Shown: positions 17,793-24,543 of the stretch, piece after piece
How positions within the stretch are numbered: position 1 is the stretch's first letter
Layout: every line of letters begins with the position of its first letter
The notes under the pieces: model-generated
The model's database searches: none
Seen by the model: only the letters and a program-made list of their open reading frames with translations
What the model was told of the DNA's origin: nothing
Assembly (NCBI GenBank): GCA_964570865.1
Contig: CAZMZM010000030.1
Span: forward strand, 1 to 27,484
Length of the DNA: 27,484 nt
Reading direction: 5' to 3'
DNA from: WGAL01 sp964570865
GTDB taxonomy: Bacteria; Bacteroidota; Ignavibacteria; Ignavibacteriales; Melioribacteraceae
Translations under genes and position numbers: made by a program

Positions 17793-18119
17793 TTATTTTG
17801 AGTTCGGCAACGGGTCCCATATAACAAGTACCACAGCGCCGTTTTCCGAAGTGAATGGCCCGTGCTGCACTCCGGCATGAATTAACTGGTAAGTACCTTC
17901 CTGATATTCAACTCCATCGCTTACATAAGAACCTTCCAATACAAAATGCTGTTCGGTTGAAATATGAGAATGCCCTTCCATGTGAAAACCAACAGGTAAC
18001 TTTAACAACAATGTTTTGGCGCCTTCTTCGTCTCTTAGCACCTTAACCATTGTCCCTTCGGGATAACTGGGATGTATTTCCCAATTAGTTTCGTTGAAAA
18101 CATCATGTAGTGTTTTCAT
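17793..18119 (-). CDS. Small cupin-domain protein
   Basis: Single-domain cupin of 108 residues. Both cupin motifs are visible: motif 1 GHSHISTEQHFVLEG (HxHxxxE spacing, with an extra His two residues after the Glu) and motif 2 GTYQLIHAGVQHG, supplying the last metal-binding His. A mononuclear metal site is therefore likely. The substrate is unknown; similar small cupins are annotated as ChrR-like or metal-dependent oxidoreductases and stress proteins. It is the last gene of a tight minus-strand group: 16 nt after the NifX-like gene and followed by a hairpin. The SD before it is GGAGT-like. Confidence 0.8.
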   Translation of the reverse strand: MKTLHDVFNETNWEIHPSYPEGTMVKVLRDEEGAKTLLLKLPVGFHMEGHSHISTEQHFVLEGSYVSDGVEYQEGTYQLIHAGVQHGPFTSENGAVVLVIWDPLPNSK

Positions 18120-18135
18120 TGTTTACTCCGATTTA

Positions 18136-18492
18136 TTAGTGATGATGCTCAAAACTTTCTTTGATAGTCGGCTCTTCTAATTTTTCCAGTTCATTCCGTC
18201 CATATTTTTCAATAGCTTCGGCAACGGTCATCTTTCTGGCAAGGTAAACCTTTGCATTAATTTTACTGATAGTTTCAAATGCCCCCGGGCCCACGTTGCC
18301 AACAATAAATGTGGAAACACCTTTTGCCGCAATATCGAAAAGCACTTCATGTTTTTCGCCATGTCCCGGATTTAATAATGGTTCAAATTCGTTTTTCTCT
18401 AAATCATATAATAAATAATATTTTGCATGTCCGAATCTTTTTGCAATTTTGCTTTGCGAATCAGCTTCGTCGGCAGCTATGGCAATTCTCAT
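18136..18492 (-). CDS. Dinitrogenase FeMo-cofactor biosynthesis (NifX/NifB-C) family protein
   Basis: Small alpha/beta protein of 118 residues of the NifX/NifY/NifB-C family (PF02579 type). It starts MRIAIAADEADSQSKIAKRFGHAKYYLLYD and has the conserved glycine-rich IVGNVGPGAFETI, followed by an acidic/charged C-terminus ending in three histidines (EHHH), which could bind metal. No nif genes are in the window, and stand-alone members occur widely in non-diazotrophic anaerobes with uncertain roles in Fe-S or molybdenum cofactor handling. The start overlaps the stop of the upstream unknown gene by 4 nt, so the two are translationally coupled. Confidence 0.85.
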   Translation of the reverse strand: MRIAIAADEADSQSKIAKRFGHAKYYLLYDLEKNEFEPLLNPGHGEKHEVLFDIAAKGVSTFIVGNVGPGAFETISKINAKVYLARKMTVAEAIEKYGRNELEKLEEPTIKESFEHHH

Positions 18493-18977
18493 CTCTTCCT
18501 CCGTTTTTCTATCTTCTGCTTTTGAATTAACTCTTCTTTAATAATTATTAATTTTTGGTTTTCTTCATCAAGATGTTCAAATTTAATTTGATCATTTATT
18601 CGTTTTAAAATCCATTTCAAACATCTTTGATTATTCGTTTTTTGATAAAACTTAACTAACTCTTCTTTTGGTTTGGCAAATTTGCTCCCAATCTCAACTA
18701 AAAACTTAAAAACTTCTTCGGCTAAAGTCTCGTTTCCTTTTTTTTTCTGGGAGCATGCAAAATCAATTAATTCCTTCTCAAGAAGAATAAAATTATTCCT
18801 TCTATGCTGGCGAATTTCTTCGGGAGGGCTGGCTCCCTGTCCGGAGCGTTTTGTCTTCAAAAAATTTTTAGGAAATTTGCCCTCGTCAACATAAGGATAC
18901 TCAAATTCACCTTTTAACAATTCTTTTATATTACCAGGGAGTATATCTTGCGGTATAAAATTTAGATCAATTTTCAT
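18489..18977 (-). CDS. Hypothetical helical protein, 162 residues
   Basis: Not recognised. No signal peptide or membrane segment. The middle (about 78-128, NETLAEEVFKFLVEIG onward) looks like a pair of TPR-like helices. The C-terminus (about 130-162) is very rich in Lys/Glu/Arg/Ile, could form a coiled coil, and ends KIEKRRKR. The N-terminal half contains RSGQGASPPEEIRQHRR, a basic and possibly flexible segment. It is the first gene of a three-gene minus-strand unit with the NifX-like protein (4-nt overlap) and cupin, so a link to metal or cofactor handling is possible but unproven. It diverges from smpB across 132 nt. Confidence 0.7.
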   Translation of the reverse strand: MKIDLNFIPQDILPGNIKELLKGEFEYPYVDEGKFPKNFLKTKRSGQGASPPEEIRQHRRNNFILLEKELIDFACSQKKKGNETLAEEVFKFLVEIGSKFAKPKEELVKFYQKTNNQRCLKWILKRINDQIKFEHLDEENQKLIIIKEELIQKQKIEKRRKR

Positions 18978-19042
18978 AGTATTGTAATTTTATAATTATA
19001 TATTACAAAAATAAGATAAATATCTAATATTATTGCAAATAA

Positions 19043-19073
19043 TTGACAACTTGCAATTTTCAGTTTGCATATT
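19043..19073 (+). promoter_or_regulatory. Candidate smpB promoter with consensus TTGACA
   Basis: A perfect TTGACA (19043-19048) is followed after 19 nt by CATATT, 36 nt before the smpB ATG in the short divergent spacer. The -35 box is exact but the -10 is weak; a TTTG at 19064-19067 could instead belong to a Bacteroidota-type -7 box. Confidence 0.35.
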
Positions 19074-19109
19074 GTTAGAAGGTAGAATAAATTTGGAGTT
19101 CCATTTATT

Positions 19110-19568
19110 ATGAGTAATAATAAAAACAATAAAAATATTACAACTAACAGAAAAGCCCGTCATGAATATCATATTATTCAAACGTATGAAGCGGGAATTT
19201 CATTATCGGGCTCCGAAGTAAAAGCCCTTAGGGAAAGTAATGCAAATTTGACCGATGCTTACGCAGTAATTAAGGATGGCGAAGTTTGGCTGCTAAATGC
19301 TTTTATCGGGATTTACAAACAAGCCAACATAAACAACCATGAACCGACAAGAAAACGCCGTTTGCTGCTTCATAAAAGTGAGATAAGAAAACTCAGGAAA
19401 GCCGTAGATGAAAAAGGAAATACACTTGTCCCGTTAAGACTCTATTTTAAGGAAGGCAAAGTAAAAGTGGAATTGGCGATTGCGAAAGGGAAAAAAACTT
19501 TCGACAAACGGGACGATATTGCTAAGAGAGATATGCAAAGAAACATGGAAAGAAAAATTAAACTTTAG
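19110..19568 (+). CDS. smpB: SsrA-binding protein SmpB
   Basis: tmRNA partner needed for trans-translation and ribosome rescue; 152 residues, normal length. The beta-barrel core is recognisable from ATTNRKARHEYHI-type residues through GISLSGSEVKALRE, VWLLNAFI and the RKRRLLLHKSEI block. The basic C-terminal tail (KGKKTFDKRDDIAKRD onward), which inserts into the ribosomal mRNA channel, is intact. The N-terminus is asparagine/lysine rich. It is the first gene of a plus-strand unit with tyrS, whose ribosome site overlaps the smpB stop codon. No tmRNA gene was recognised in the window. Confidence 0.96.
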   Translation: MSNNKNNKNITTNRKARHEYHIIQTYEAGISLSGSEVKALRESNANLTDAYAVIKDGEVWLLNAFIGIYKQANINNHEPTRKRRLLLHKSEIRKLRKAVDEKGNTLVPLRLYFKEGKVKVELAIAKGKKTFDKRDDIAKRDMQRNMERKIKL

Positions 19569-19578
19569 GAGACTTAGA

Positions 19579-20808
19579 TTGAGCGAAAATACATTTTTGC
19601 CTATTGATGAGCAGATGCAAATCATAAAACGGGGTGCAGTGGAAGTAATTCCCGAAAATGAACTCCGCGAAAAATTAAAAAAATCTTTTGATGAAAACAG
19701 ACCGCTAAATATTAAGTTGGGATGCGATCCTACACGCCCCGATTTACATCTCGGGCATTCGGTAGTGCTGAGAAAACTCGCACAGTTTCAGGAGTTAGGA
19801 CATCAAGCAATATTAATTATTGGTGATTTTACAGCGATGATTGGTGACCCGAGCGGAAGAAATCAAACTCGCCCGCCTCTGACTTTTGAAGAAGCTAAGG
19901 CAAATGCGGAAAGTTATCTGACACAGGCATATAAAATCCTTCATCCGGAGAAGACAAAAATTGTTTATAACTCCGAGTGGCTTGGAAAAATGAACTTTGA
20001 GGAAGTCATTAAGTTGGCTTCAAAATATACTGTAGCTCGCATGCTTGAACGAGACGATTTCACTAAAAGATTCAAAACCGGTATTCCAATTAGCATGCAC
20101 GAAATTCTTTATCCTCTCGCACAAGCTATGGATTCTGTCGCCATTAAATCGGATGTTGAGTTAGGCGGAACGGATCAGAAGTTTAATCTTCTCGTAGGTA
20201 GAGATATTCAACGAGAATATGACGTTGAGCCTCAAATAATTTTAACTATGCCTTTGCTTGTTGGAACAGACGGCACGGAAAAAATGAGCAAATCATATGA
20301 TAACTATATCGGCATTGACGACACACCGCAAGATATGTACGGCAAAACCTTATCAATTCCGGATAATTTAATTTACACTTATTTCGAACTTGTTACCGAT
20401 GCAACTATTGAAGAACTTGCCGAAATAAAAAAACAGCTTCAAGATTCTTCCGTAAATCCGCGCGACTTAAAAAGAAAATTAGCGAGAAAGATTGTTGAGA
20501 TGTATCATTCCGCTGAAGCTGCACAAAACGCAGAAATTGAATTTGACAAAATTTTTGTAAAGAAAGGAATTCCTGATGAAATTCCCGAGCAAGAATTTTC
20601 CTTCTCGGAGAAGGATTTAACTATAATAGATTTAATTATGGAAGTAGGTTTTGCACCTTCAAGAGGCGAAGCGCGCAGATTAGTTCAGCAAGGAGGAGTA
20701 TCTATCGATGGTGAAAAAGTAAAAGATTTTAAAACTGTTCTAAAACCGGAAAAGAACTTTATATTAAAAGTCGGTAAACGAAAATTTATGAAAGTAATAA
20801 TTAATTAG
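19579..20808 (+). CDS. tyrS: Tyrosyl-tRNA synthetase, TTG start
   Basis: Charges tRNA-Tyr; class I aminoacyl-tRNA synthetase of 409 residues. It shows the HIGH-like HLGH in DLHLGHS, the tyrosine pocket segment GDFTAMIGDPSGRNQTRP, the LGGTDQKFN block, a canonical KMSKS loop (GTEKMSKSYDNY) and a C-terminal S4 RNA-binding domain (from about residue 350, PSRGEARRLVQQGGV). The KMSKS form places it in the TyrZ-like rather than the KFGKT subgroup. I choose TTG at 19579: AGGAG at 19567-19571 lies 7 nt upstream and overlaps the smpB TAG. Frames extending further upstream overlap smpB and encode no conserved residues; the next ATG (19615) lacks a ribosome site. Confidence 0.95.
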   Translation: MSENTFLPIDEQMQIIKRGAVEVIPENELREKLKKSFDENRPLNIKLGCDPTRPDLHLGHSVVLRKLAQFQELGHQAILIIGDFTAMIGDPSGRNQTRPPLTFEEAKANAESYLTQAYKILHPEKTKIVYNSEWLGKMNFEEVIKLASKYTVARMLERDDFTKRFKTGIPISMHEILYPLAQAMDSVAIKSDVELGGTDQKFNLLVGRDIQREYDVEPQIILTMPLLVGTDGTEKMSKSYDNYIGIDDTPQDMYGKTLSIPDNLIYTYFELVTDATIEELAEIKKQLQDSSVNPRDLKRKLARKIVEMYHSAEAAQNAEIEFDKIFVKKGIPDEIPEQEFSFSEKDLTIIDLIMEVGFAPSRGEARRLVQQGGVSIDGEKVKDFKTVLKPEKNFILKVGKRKFMKVIIN

Positions 20809-20819
20809 TAGAGATTAAA

Positions 20820-21365
20820 ATGTACGTTCCCAAGAAAATATTTTTCACAAAAGGAGTAGGACGCGACAAGGAATACTTAGCCTCCTTTGAGCTGGCGCTG
20901 CGTAATGCTAAAATTGAAAAATATAATATTGTTACGGTCAGCAGTATTTATCCTGTAGGATGTAAAAAAGTAAGCGTTGAAAAAGGACTGGAAGAACTTA
21001 AGCCCGGTCAAATAATACATGCCGTAATGGCAAGAAACTCAACTAACGAACCTAACAGACAATTAGCCGCGTCAATTGGCGTTGCAATTCCCAAAGACCC
21101 TACAATGTATGGTTATTTATCCGAGCATCACCCTTTCGGAGAAACAAGTGAGCGAAGTGGAGACTATGCCGAAGACTTAGCGGCTACTATGCTTGCTACA
21201 ACTTTAGGGATTGAGTTTGATGCCGACAAAGCTTGGAACGAAAAAGAACAGGTTTTTAAGATGTCCGGGAAAATAGTAAATACTTTCAACATTACTCAAT
21301 CTGCCCGAGGTAATAAAGACGGTCTTTGGACAACCGTAATAGCTGCGGCTATTTTTCTTCCTTAG
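20820..21365 (+). CDS. pdaD: Pyruvoyl-dependent arginine decarboxylase
   Basis: Makes agmatine from arginine, the first step of one polyamine route; 181 residues. The proenzyme self-cleaves between two serines, seen here as Ser41-Ser42 in VTVSSIYPVGC, generating the pyruvoyl group on the new alpha-chain N-terminus. The downstream conserved region GYLSEHHPFGETSERSGDYA and the C-terminal WTTVIAAAIFLP are present, and the length is typical of archaeal and bacterial PvlArgDC. It starts 11 nt after tyrS, probably co-transcribed, and is followed by a terminator hairpin. With arginine deiminase near the left end, the window encodes two arginine-consuming enzymes. Confidence 0.95.
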   Translation: MYVPKKIFFTKGVGRDKEYLASFELALRNAKIEKYNIVTVSSIYPVGCKKVSVEKGLEELKPGQIIHAVMARNSTNEPNRQLAASIGVAIPKDPTMYGYLSEHHPFGETSERSGDYAEDLAATMLATTLGIEFDADKAWNEKEQVFKMSGKIVNTFNITQSARGNKDGLWTTVIAAAIFLP

Positions 21366-21380
21366 ATTCCTACAATTTTA

Positions 21381-21419
21381 TTGAAAATAAAGCGATTCAT
21401 TGAATCGCTCTATTTTCAA
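21381..21419. terminator. Long terminator-like hairpin after pdaD, possibly bidirectional
   Basis: A two-part stem: TTGAAAATA (21381-21389) pairs with TATTTTCAA (21411-21419), and AGCGATTC (21391-21398) pairs with GAATCGCT (21402-21409), with one A/C mismatch between them and a 3-nt loop. It starts 15 nt after the pdaD stop and faces the 3' end of the minus-strand pseudogene, so it could stop transcription from both sides. Confidence 0.85.
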
Positions 21420-21441
21420 ACAGTTCCTCTACTCACATGTT

Positions 21442-21945
21442 TTATTTAATCAGCATCATTTTCTTTGTTCCCGTAAAATTACCCGCTTTTAAAGTGTAAA
21501 AATAAATTCCGGATGATAGTTTACTCGCATCAAAAGTTACAGAGTATTTGCCAGCCATGAAACGGCAAAACGCTCGGAGCTGCAATCAATTGAAAAATCA
21601 ATATAATCACCTCCGACTTCCTGTCCATCAACACCGTTTAATTGAGCACCTTCATAATTTAAGTCAAATAATGATTCACCGTATGTAAAATAAACGTTTT
21701 GATTATAGACATAAACTTTCATATAATAATTTTCAGATGCTCTTTTTATTGCGACATAACTTAGAAACGGATGTCTGTCAATTATTCCGCTTTCATCCCA
21801 ATTTGCACCTGCGTCCGGAGAAATCATAAATTTAACGCCGCCTGAATTATAATATGAATATACGTAATTAATCGTTCAATCTTGATTGTAGAACGCTTTA
21901 GTAACATCTTCGGATGTTAAAGAGGATGTGTAAAAAGTATAAAAA
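21442..21945 (-). pseudogene. Decayed T9SS-secreted protein (C-terminal remnant with stop and frameshift/deletion)
   Basis: Minus-strand coding remnant. The 3' part (about 21560-21442) encodes AGKYSVTFDASKLSSG, then IYFYTL, and ends FTGTKKMMLIK before the stop: the classical type A sorting domain that sends proteins through type IX secretion. The part upstream (about 21945-21556) encodes beta-rich sequence such as YSYYNSGGVKFMISPDAG and VYVYNQNVYFTYGESLFD, typical of sialidase/BNR-like surface proteins. It is in a different frame from the tail and runs into a stop (TLstop) at 21537-21539. An in-frame TGA at 21876-21878 also interrupts it, probably a former TGG. The usual linker of about 40 residues before the sorting domain is missing, so a deletion at about 21555 joined the two parts. 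No usable start is seen. Confidence 0.8.
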
Positions 21946-21953
21946 CTCACCCT

Positions 21954-21982
21954 AAATTTCTCTCTTACAAAGAGAGGAATTT
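21954..21982. repeat. Hairpin repeat (AAATTTCTCTCTT / AAGAGAGGAATTT)
   Basis: Two 13-nt arms with a single G:T-type mismatch around a 3-nt loop, flanked by ACTCACCCT upstream and GACGAGTTC downstream. This layout resembles the dispersed intergenic CCCTAAATCCCTCTC-type repeats I recall from Bacteroidota-group genomes; the copy looks degraded. It abuts the 5' end of the pseudogene. Confidence 0.5.
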
Positions 21983-22160
21983 ATCTTTTCATAAGAAGAA
22001 TTGGGACGAGTTCATCATTTTGTTGTTGACTTTCCACACAGTCTCAAACACTGAGTTAGTTGAGAAAACTCATGTTCGGAATGGATTCGCTATTATTATA
22101 AAGATAAACGGAACTATTCCCCGGTCAATCCGTCATTATAAAAAAACAAATGGGATTATT
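21983..22160. other. Spacer upstream of the PspC operon
   Basis: The frame of the PspC gene is open back to 22020, but the extra 47 codons encode no conserved sequence, so this is treated as leader. TTGACT at 22026-22031 and TATAAA at 22097-22102 occur but are not correctly spaced as a pair. The operon promoter is expected here but is not identified. Confidence 0.4.
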
Positions 22161-22679
22161 ATGGAGCAACGAAAAGAACGGCTTTACCGTTCGAGAAAAG
22201 AAAAAATCATTGGAGGAGTTTGCGGAGGATTAGCGGAATATTTCGATGTTGATCCGGTTATAATTCGCGTTATTTTTGTCCTTCTCGGCCTGTTCAAAGG
22301 TGTCGGACTTATTGTTTATTTTATAATGCTTATTATTGTTCCGTTCCCTCCTTTATCAAAAGATAAATTTACAGCTACCGACGAAACTTCAAGAAAGAAT
22401 GAACCGGAAGTCGAAGAAGCCGAAGTTATCGAAGAAACAGATGAGACGAACAATAATTCAAGCACAAATTTTTCCTTTCCTAACTCTACAGAACCCCCTG
22501 CACGGCATGACGGCAAGTCGATTCTAGGCATTTCATTAGTTGTTATCGGAGCTTTGATGCTGCTTGATAAAATATTCCCCGTTTTAACTTTTAAGATTTT
22601 AGTACCGGTAATATTAATCATAGTAGGCATTTATTTTTTAATTGATAATAATAAGAAGGTCAAAGATGAAAACGGGTAA
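22161..22679 (+). CDS. PspC-domain envelope stress protein
   Basis: Small membrane protein of 172 residues. The N-terminus carries the PspC signature (about 4-62): RLYRSRKEKIIGGVCGGLAE, then YFDVDPVIIRVIFVLLGL and a hydrophobic helix. A glutamate-rich linker (about 75-115) and two C-terminal hydrophobic segments (about 120-165, with GISLVVIGALMLLDKIFP, DUF5668/LiaI-like) follow. PspC proteins sense or respond to envelope stress. I start at the ATG at 22161, immediately before the conserved motif; the longer frame from 22020 is unlikely, and no strong ribosome site is visible. It overlaps the LiaF-like gene by 14 nt. Confidence 0.86.
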   Translation: MEQRKERLYRSRKEKIIGGVCGGLAEYFDVDPVIIRVIFVLLGLFKGVGLIVYFIMLIIVPFPPLSKDKFTATDETSRKNEPEVEEAEVIEETDETNNNSSTNFSFPNSTEPPARHDGKSILGISLVVIGALMLLDKIFPVLTFKILVPVILIIVGIYFLIDNNKKVKDENG

Positions 22680-23589
22680 ACTATTTTGGGGTATATTTTT
22701 CATTGGACTTGGTGGATTTAGTCTTCTCGCTTACATTGGCGTTAACTTAAATGTTGATATTGACAACTCATTCACAATCCCGATTATTTTAATAATCCTT
22801 GGTCTTGTCATTCTGTTTAAGCATCAAGCAATAAAGTCTATTTTGATATTACTCGCTGCCTTAATCTCGGCTTACGCAATATTTAATATGTTTTGGGATG
22901 ATGATTACCAATCGATAACTAACGGGAATGATGAATACAATTATATTGAAAATTCTTTACACGCAAATCAGTCTGTTGTTATTGATACTGCACAAACAAT
23001 TACGAAAGCCAAAATTATAATATTCGGTGCAGCAAATGAAATTAAAGTTACCGGAGTTAACACTGACAATTATTTGGCTAAAATTATATCTGAGAAAGGG
23101 GTTTTCCTGAATGTCCAATCCAGCATGGACTCAAATTCAGCATTAATCGAAGTGTCGCAAGATAAAATTAAACGAAAGAAAATAGGGAAAACTTTTTTTA
23201 AAGATATAAAACTAAAACTCTCGGATAAACCGACTTGGGATTTTCAAATTAAATCGGGGGCAACTGAATCTAAGTTAGATTTAAGAAAATTAAAAGTAAA
23301 AAACATTTACATGAAAACTGCAGCCAGTGATGTTGATATTTATCTCGGTTCAAGACAGAAATTAACCAACATTGATTTAGACATTGCCGCAATCGATATT
23401 ACCATCCATATTCCCAAATCATCGGGATGTTTGATTAACGGAGATTTTATATTGGTAGATAAGCACCTTCGGGATTTCAATTTTGACGGAAATAAAACTT
23501 ATACTTCGGAAAACTTTCAGCAAAGCGAAAACAAAGTAAATATTAACTTACACGGAACAATTGCCGATTTTACGGTAAAATATTACTAA
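22666..23589 (+). CDS. LiaF-like membrane protein with toast-rack-type C-terminal domain
   Basis: 307 residues. The N-terminal third has about three membrane helices (KLFWGIFFIGLGGFSLLAYI, then IPIILIILGLVILF and SILILLAALISAYAIF), matching the DUF5668/LiaF N-terminus. From about residue 100 there is a soluble beta-rich domain with the repetitive pattern of DUF4097/toast-rack proteins (for example MKTAASDVDIYLGS, then DLDIAAIDITIHIPKSSG). LiaF and relatives modulate cell-envelope stress responses. The ATG at 22666 has AAGAAGG about 8 nt upstream; an ATG at 22642 is the longer alternative. It overlaps the PspC gene and leads into an ABC exporter. Confidence 0.8.
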   Translation: MKTGKLFWGIFFIGLGGFSLLAYIGVNLNVDIDNSFTIPIILIILGLVILFKHQAIKSILILLAALISAYAIFNMFWDDDYQSITNGNDEYNYIENSLHANQSVVIDTAQTITKAKIIIFGAANEIKVTGVNTDNYLAKIISEKGVFLNVQSSMDSNSALIEVSQDKIKRKKIGKTFFKDIKLKLSDKPTWDFQIKSGATESKLDLRKLKVKNIYMKTAASDVDIYLGSRQKLTNIDLDIAAIDITIHIPKSSGCLINGDFILVDKHLRDFNFDGNKTYTSENFQQSENKVNINLHGTIADFTVKYY

Positions 23590-23619
23590 ACACCTTATTA
23601 ATACAAATATGAGGCTGCA

Positions 23620-24543
23620 TTGATAGACCTTAAAAACGTTTTCAAATCATTCGATAAAACCGAAGCTCTTAAAGGAATAAATCTTAATATCGAAGATGGC
23701 TCGTTTTTTGGGCTTCTTGGGCCGAACGGGGCAGGAAAAACCACACTTTTAAATATTCTTATCGGTTTTATTCAAGCCGATAGTGGTGAAATATTATTAG
23801 ACAAGAAACCTATTGATTTTGAAAATCTTAATTACAAGAAAAAATTCGGATATGTTCCTCAGGAAATTGCTCTATACAACGAGTTGAGCGCTGAAAAAAA
23901 CCTTGAAATATTCGGAGGACTTTACGGGCTGTCCGGCAAAAAACTATCCGCTCAAATAGATGAAACTTTAGATTTGGTAGGACTTTCCGAACGAAGAAAA
24001 GACAATATTAAAACTTTTTCCGGCGGGATGAAGCGGAGAATCAATATTGCGTGCAGCATTCTACACAATCCCGAAATCATTCTTTGTGATGAACCAACCG
24101 TAGGCGTTGATCCTCAATCACGAAATGCTATTTTTGATATGCTTCAACATCTAAATATTGAAAAAAATAAAACAATTATTTACACTACACATTATATGGA
24201 AGAAGCCGCACGGTTATGTTCCAAAATGGCAATAATCGATTACGGGAAAATTATTGCCGAAGGGAATCTTACCGAATTAACTAATTTATTAGATAAAAAA
24301 GAATCTGTTAAAATCTTAAAAGATAAAATCTCAATCGGCAAATTGGAAGATCTAAGAAAATTAGGTAGAGTGATTGAACTGGAATATCAATTTGAACTTA
24401 CTCCACATAATGAATTCTCCAAGCTGTCACTATTATTTACGAGATTGGAAGAACTCGGCATACCTGATGACAACATCGAAATAAGTCGTGCAACCCTTGA
24501 AGATGTGTTTCTTCATCTTACCGGAAGGAGGTTAAGAGATTGA
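23620..24543 (+). CDS. ABC transporter ATP-binding protein, TTG start
   Basis: ATPase of an ABC-2-type exporter, 307 residues. Walker A GPNGAGKTT starts at 34; the Q-loop PQE is at 80-82; the signature FSGGMKRR is at 133-140; Walker B IILCDEP lies around 153-159; and the H-loop His is at 191 in TTHYMEEA. The C-terminal 100 residues are the accessory region typical of the drug/lipid/Nod-factor exporter class. The TTG at 23620 is preceded by GAGG at 23611-23614 with a 5-nt gap and gives the typical N-terminus IDLKNVFKSF. It lies 30 nt after the LiaF-like gene and overlaps the permease by 4 nt. Confidence 0.93.
   Translation: MIDLKNVFKSFDKTEALKGINLNIEDGSFFGLLGPNGAGKTTLLNILIGFIQADSGEILLDKKPIDFENLNYKKKFGYVPQEIALYNELSAEKNLEIFGGLYGLSGKKLSAQIDETLDLVGLSERRKDNIKTFSGGMKRRINIACSILHNPEIILCDEPTVGVDPQSRNAIFDMLQHLNIEKNKTIIYTTHYMEEAARLCSKMAIIDYGKIIAEGNLTELTNLLDKKESVKILKDKISIGKLEDLRKLGRVIELEYQFELTPHNEFSKLSLLFTRLEELGIPDDNIEISRATLEDVFLHLTGRRLRD

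Noticed and set aside
21876..21878. In-frame TGA as a possible selenocysteine or recoded Trp codon
   Set aside because: The same remnant also has a frameshift/deletion and no start; tryptophan is encoded by TGG elsewhere, TGA ends other genes here, and no SECIS-like element is seen.
22020..22160. 47-codon N-terminal extension of the PspC protein
   Set aside because: PspC proteins begin just before the RLYRSR motif; the extension shows no conserved or signal-like sequence.
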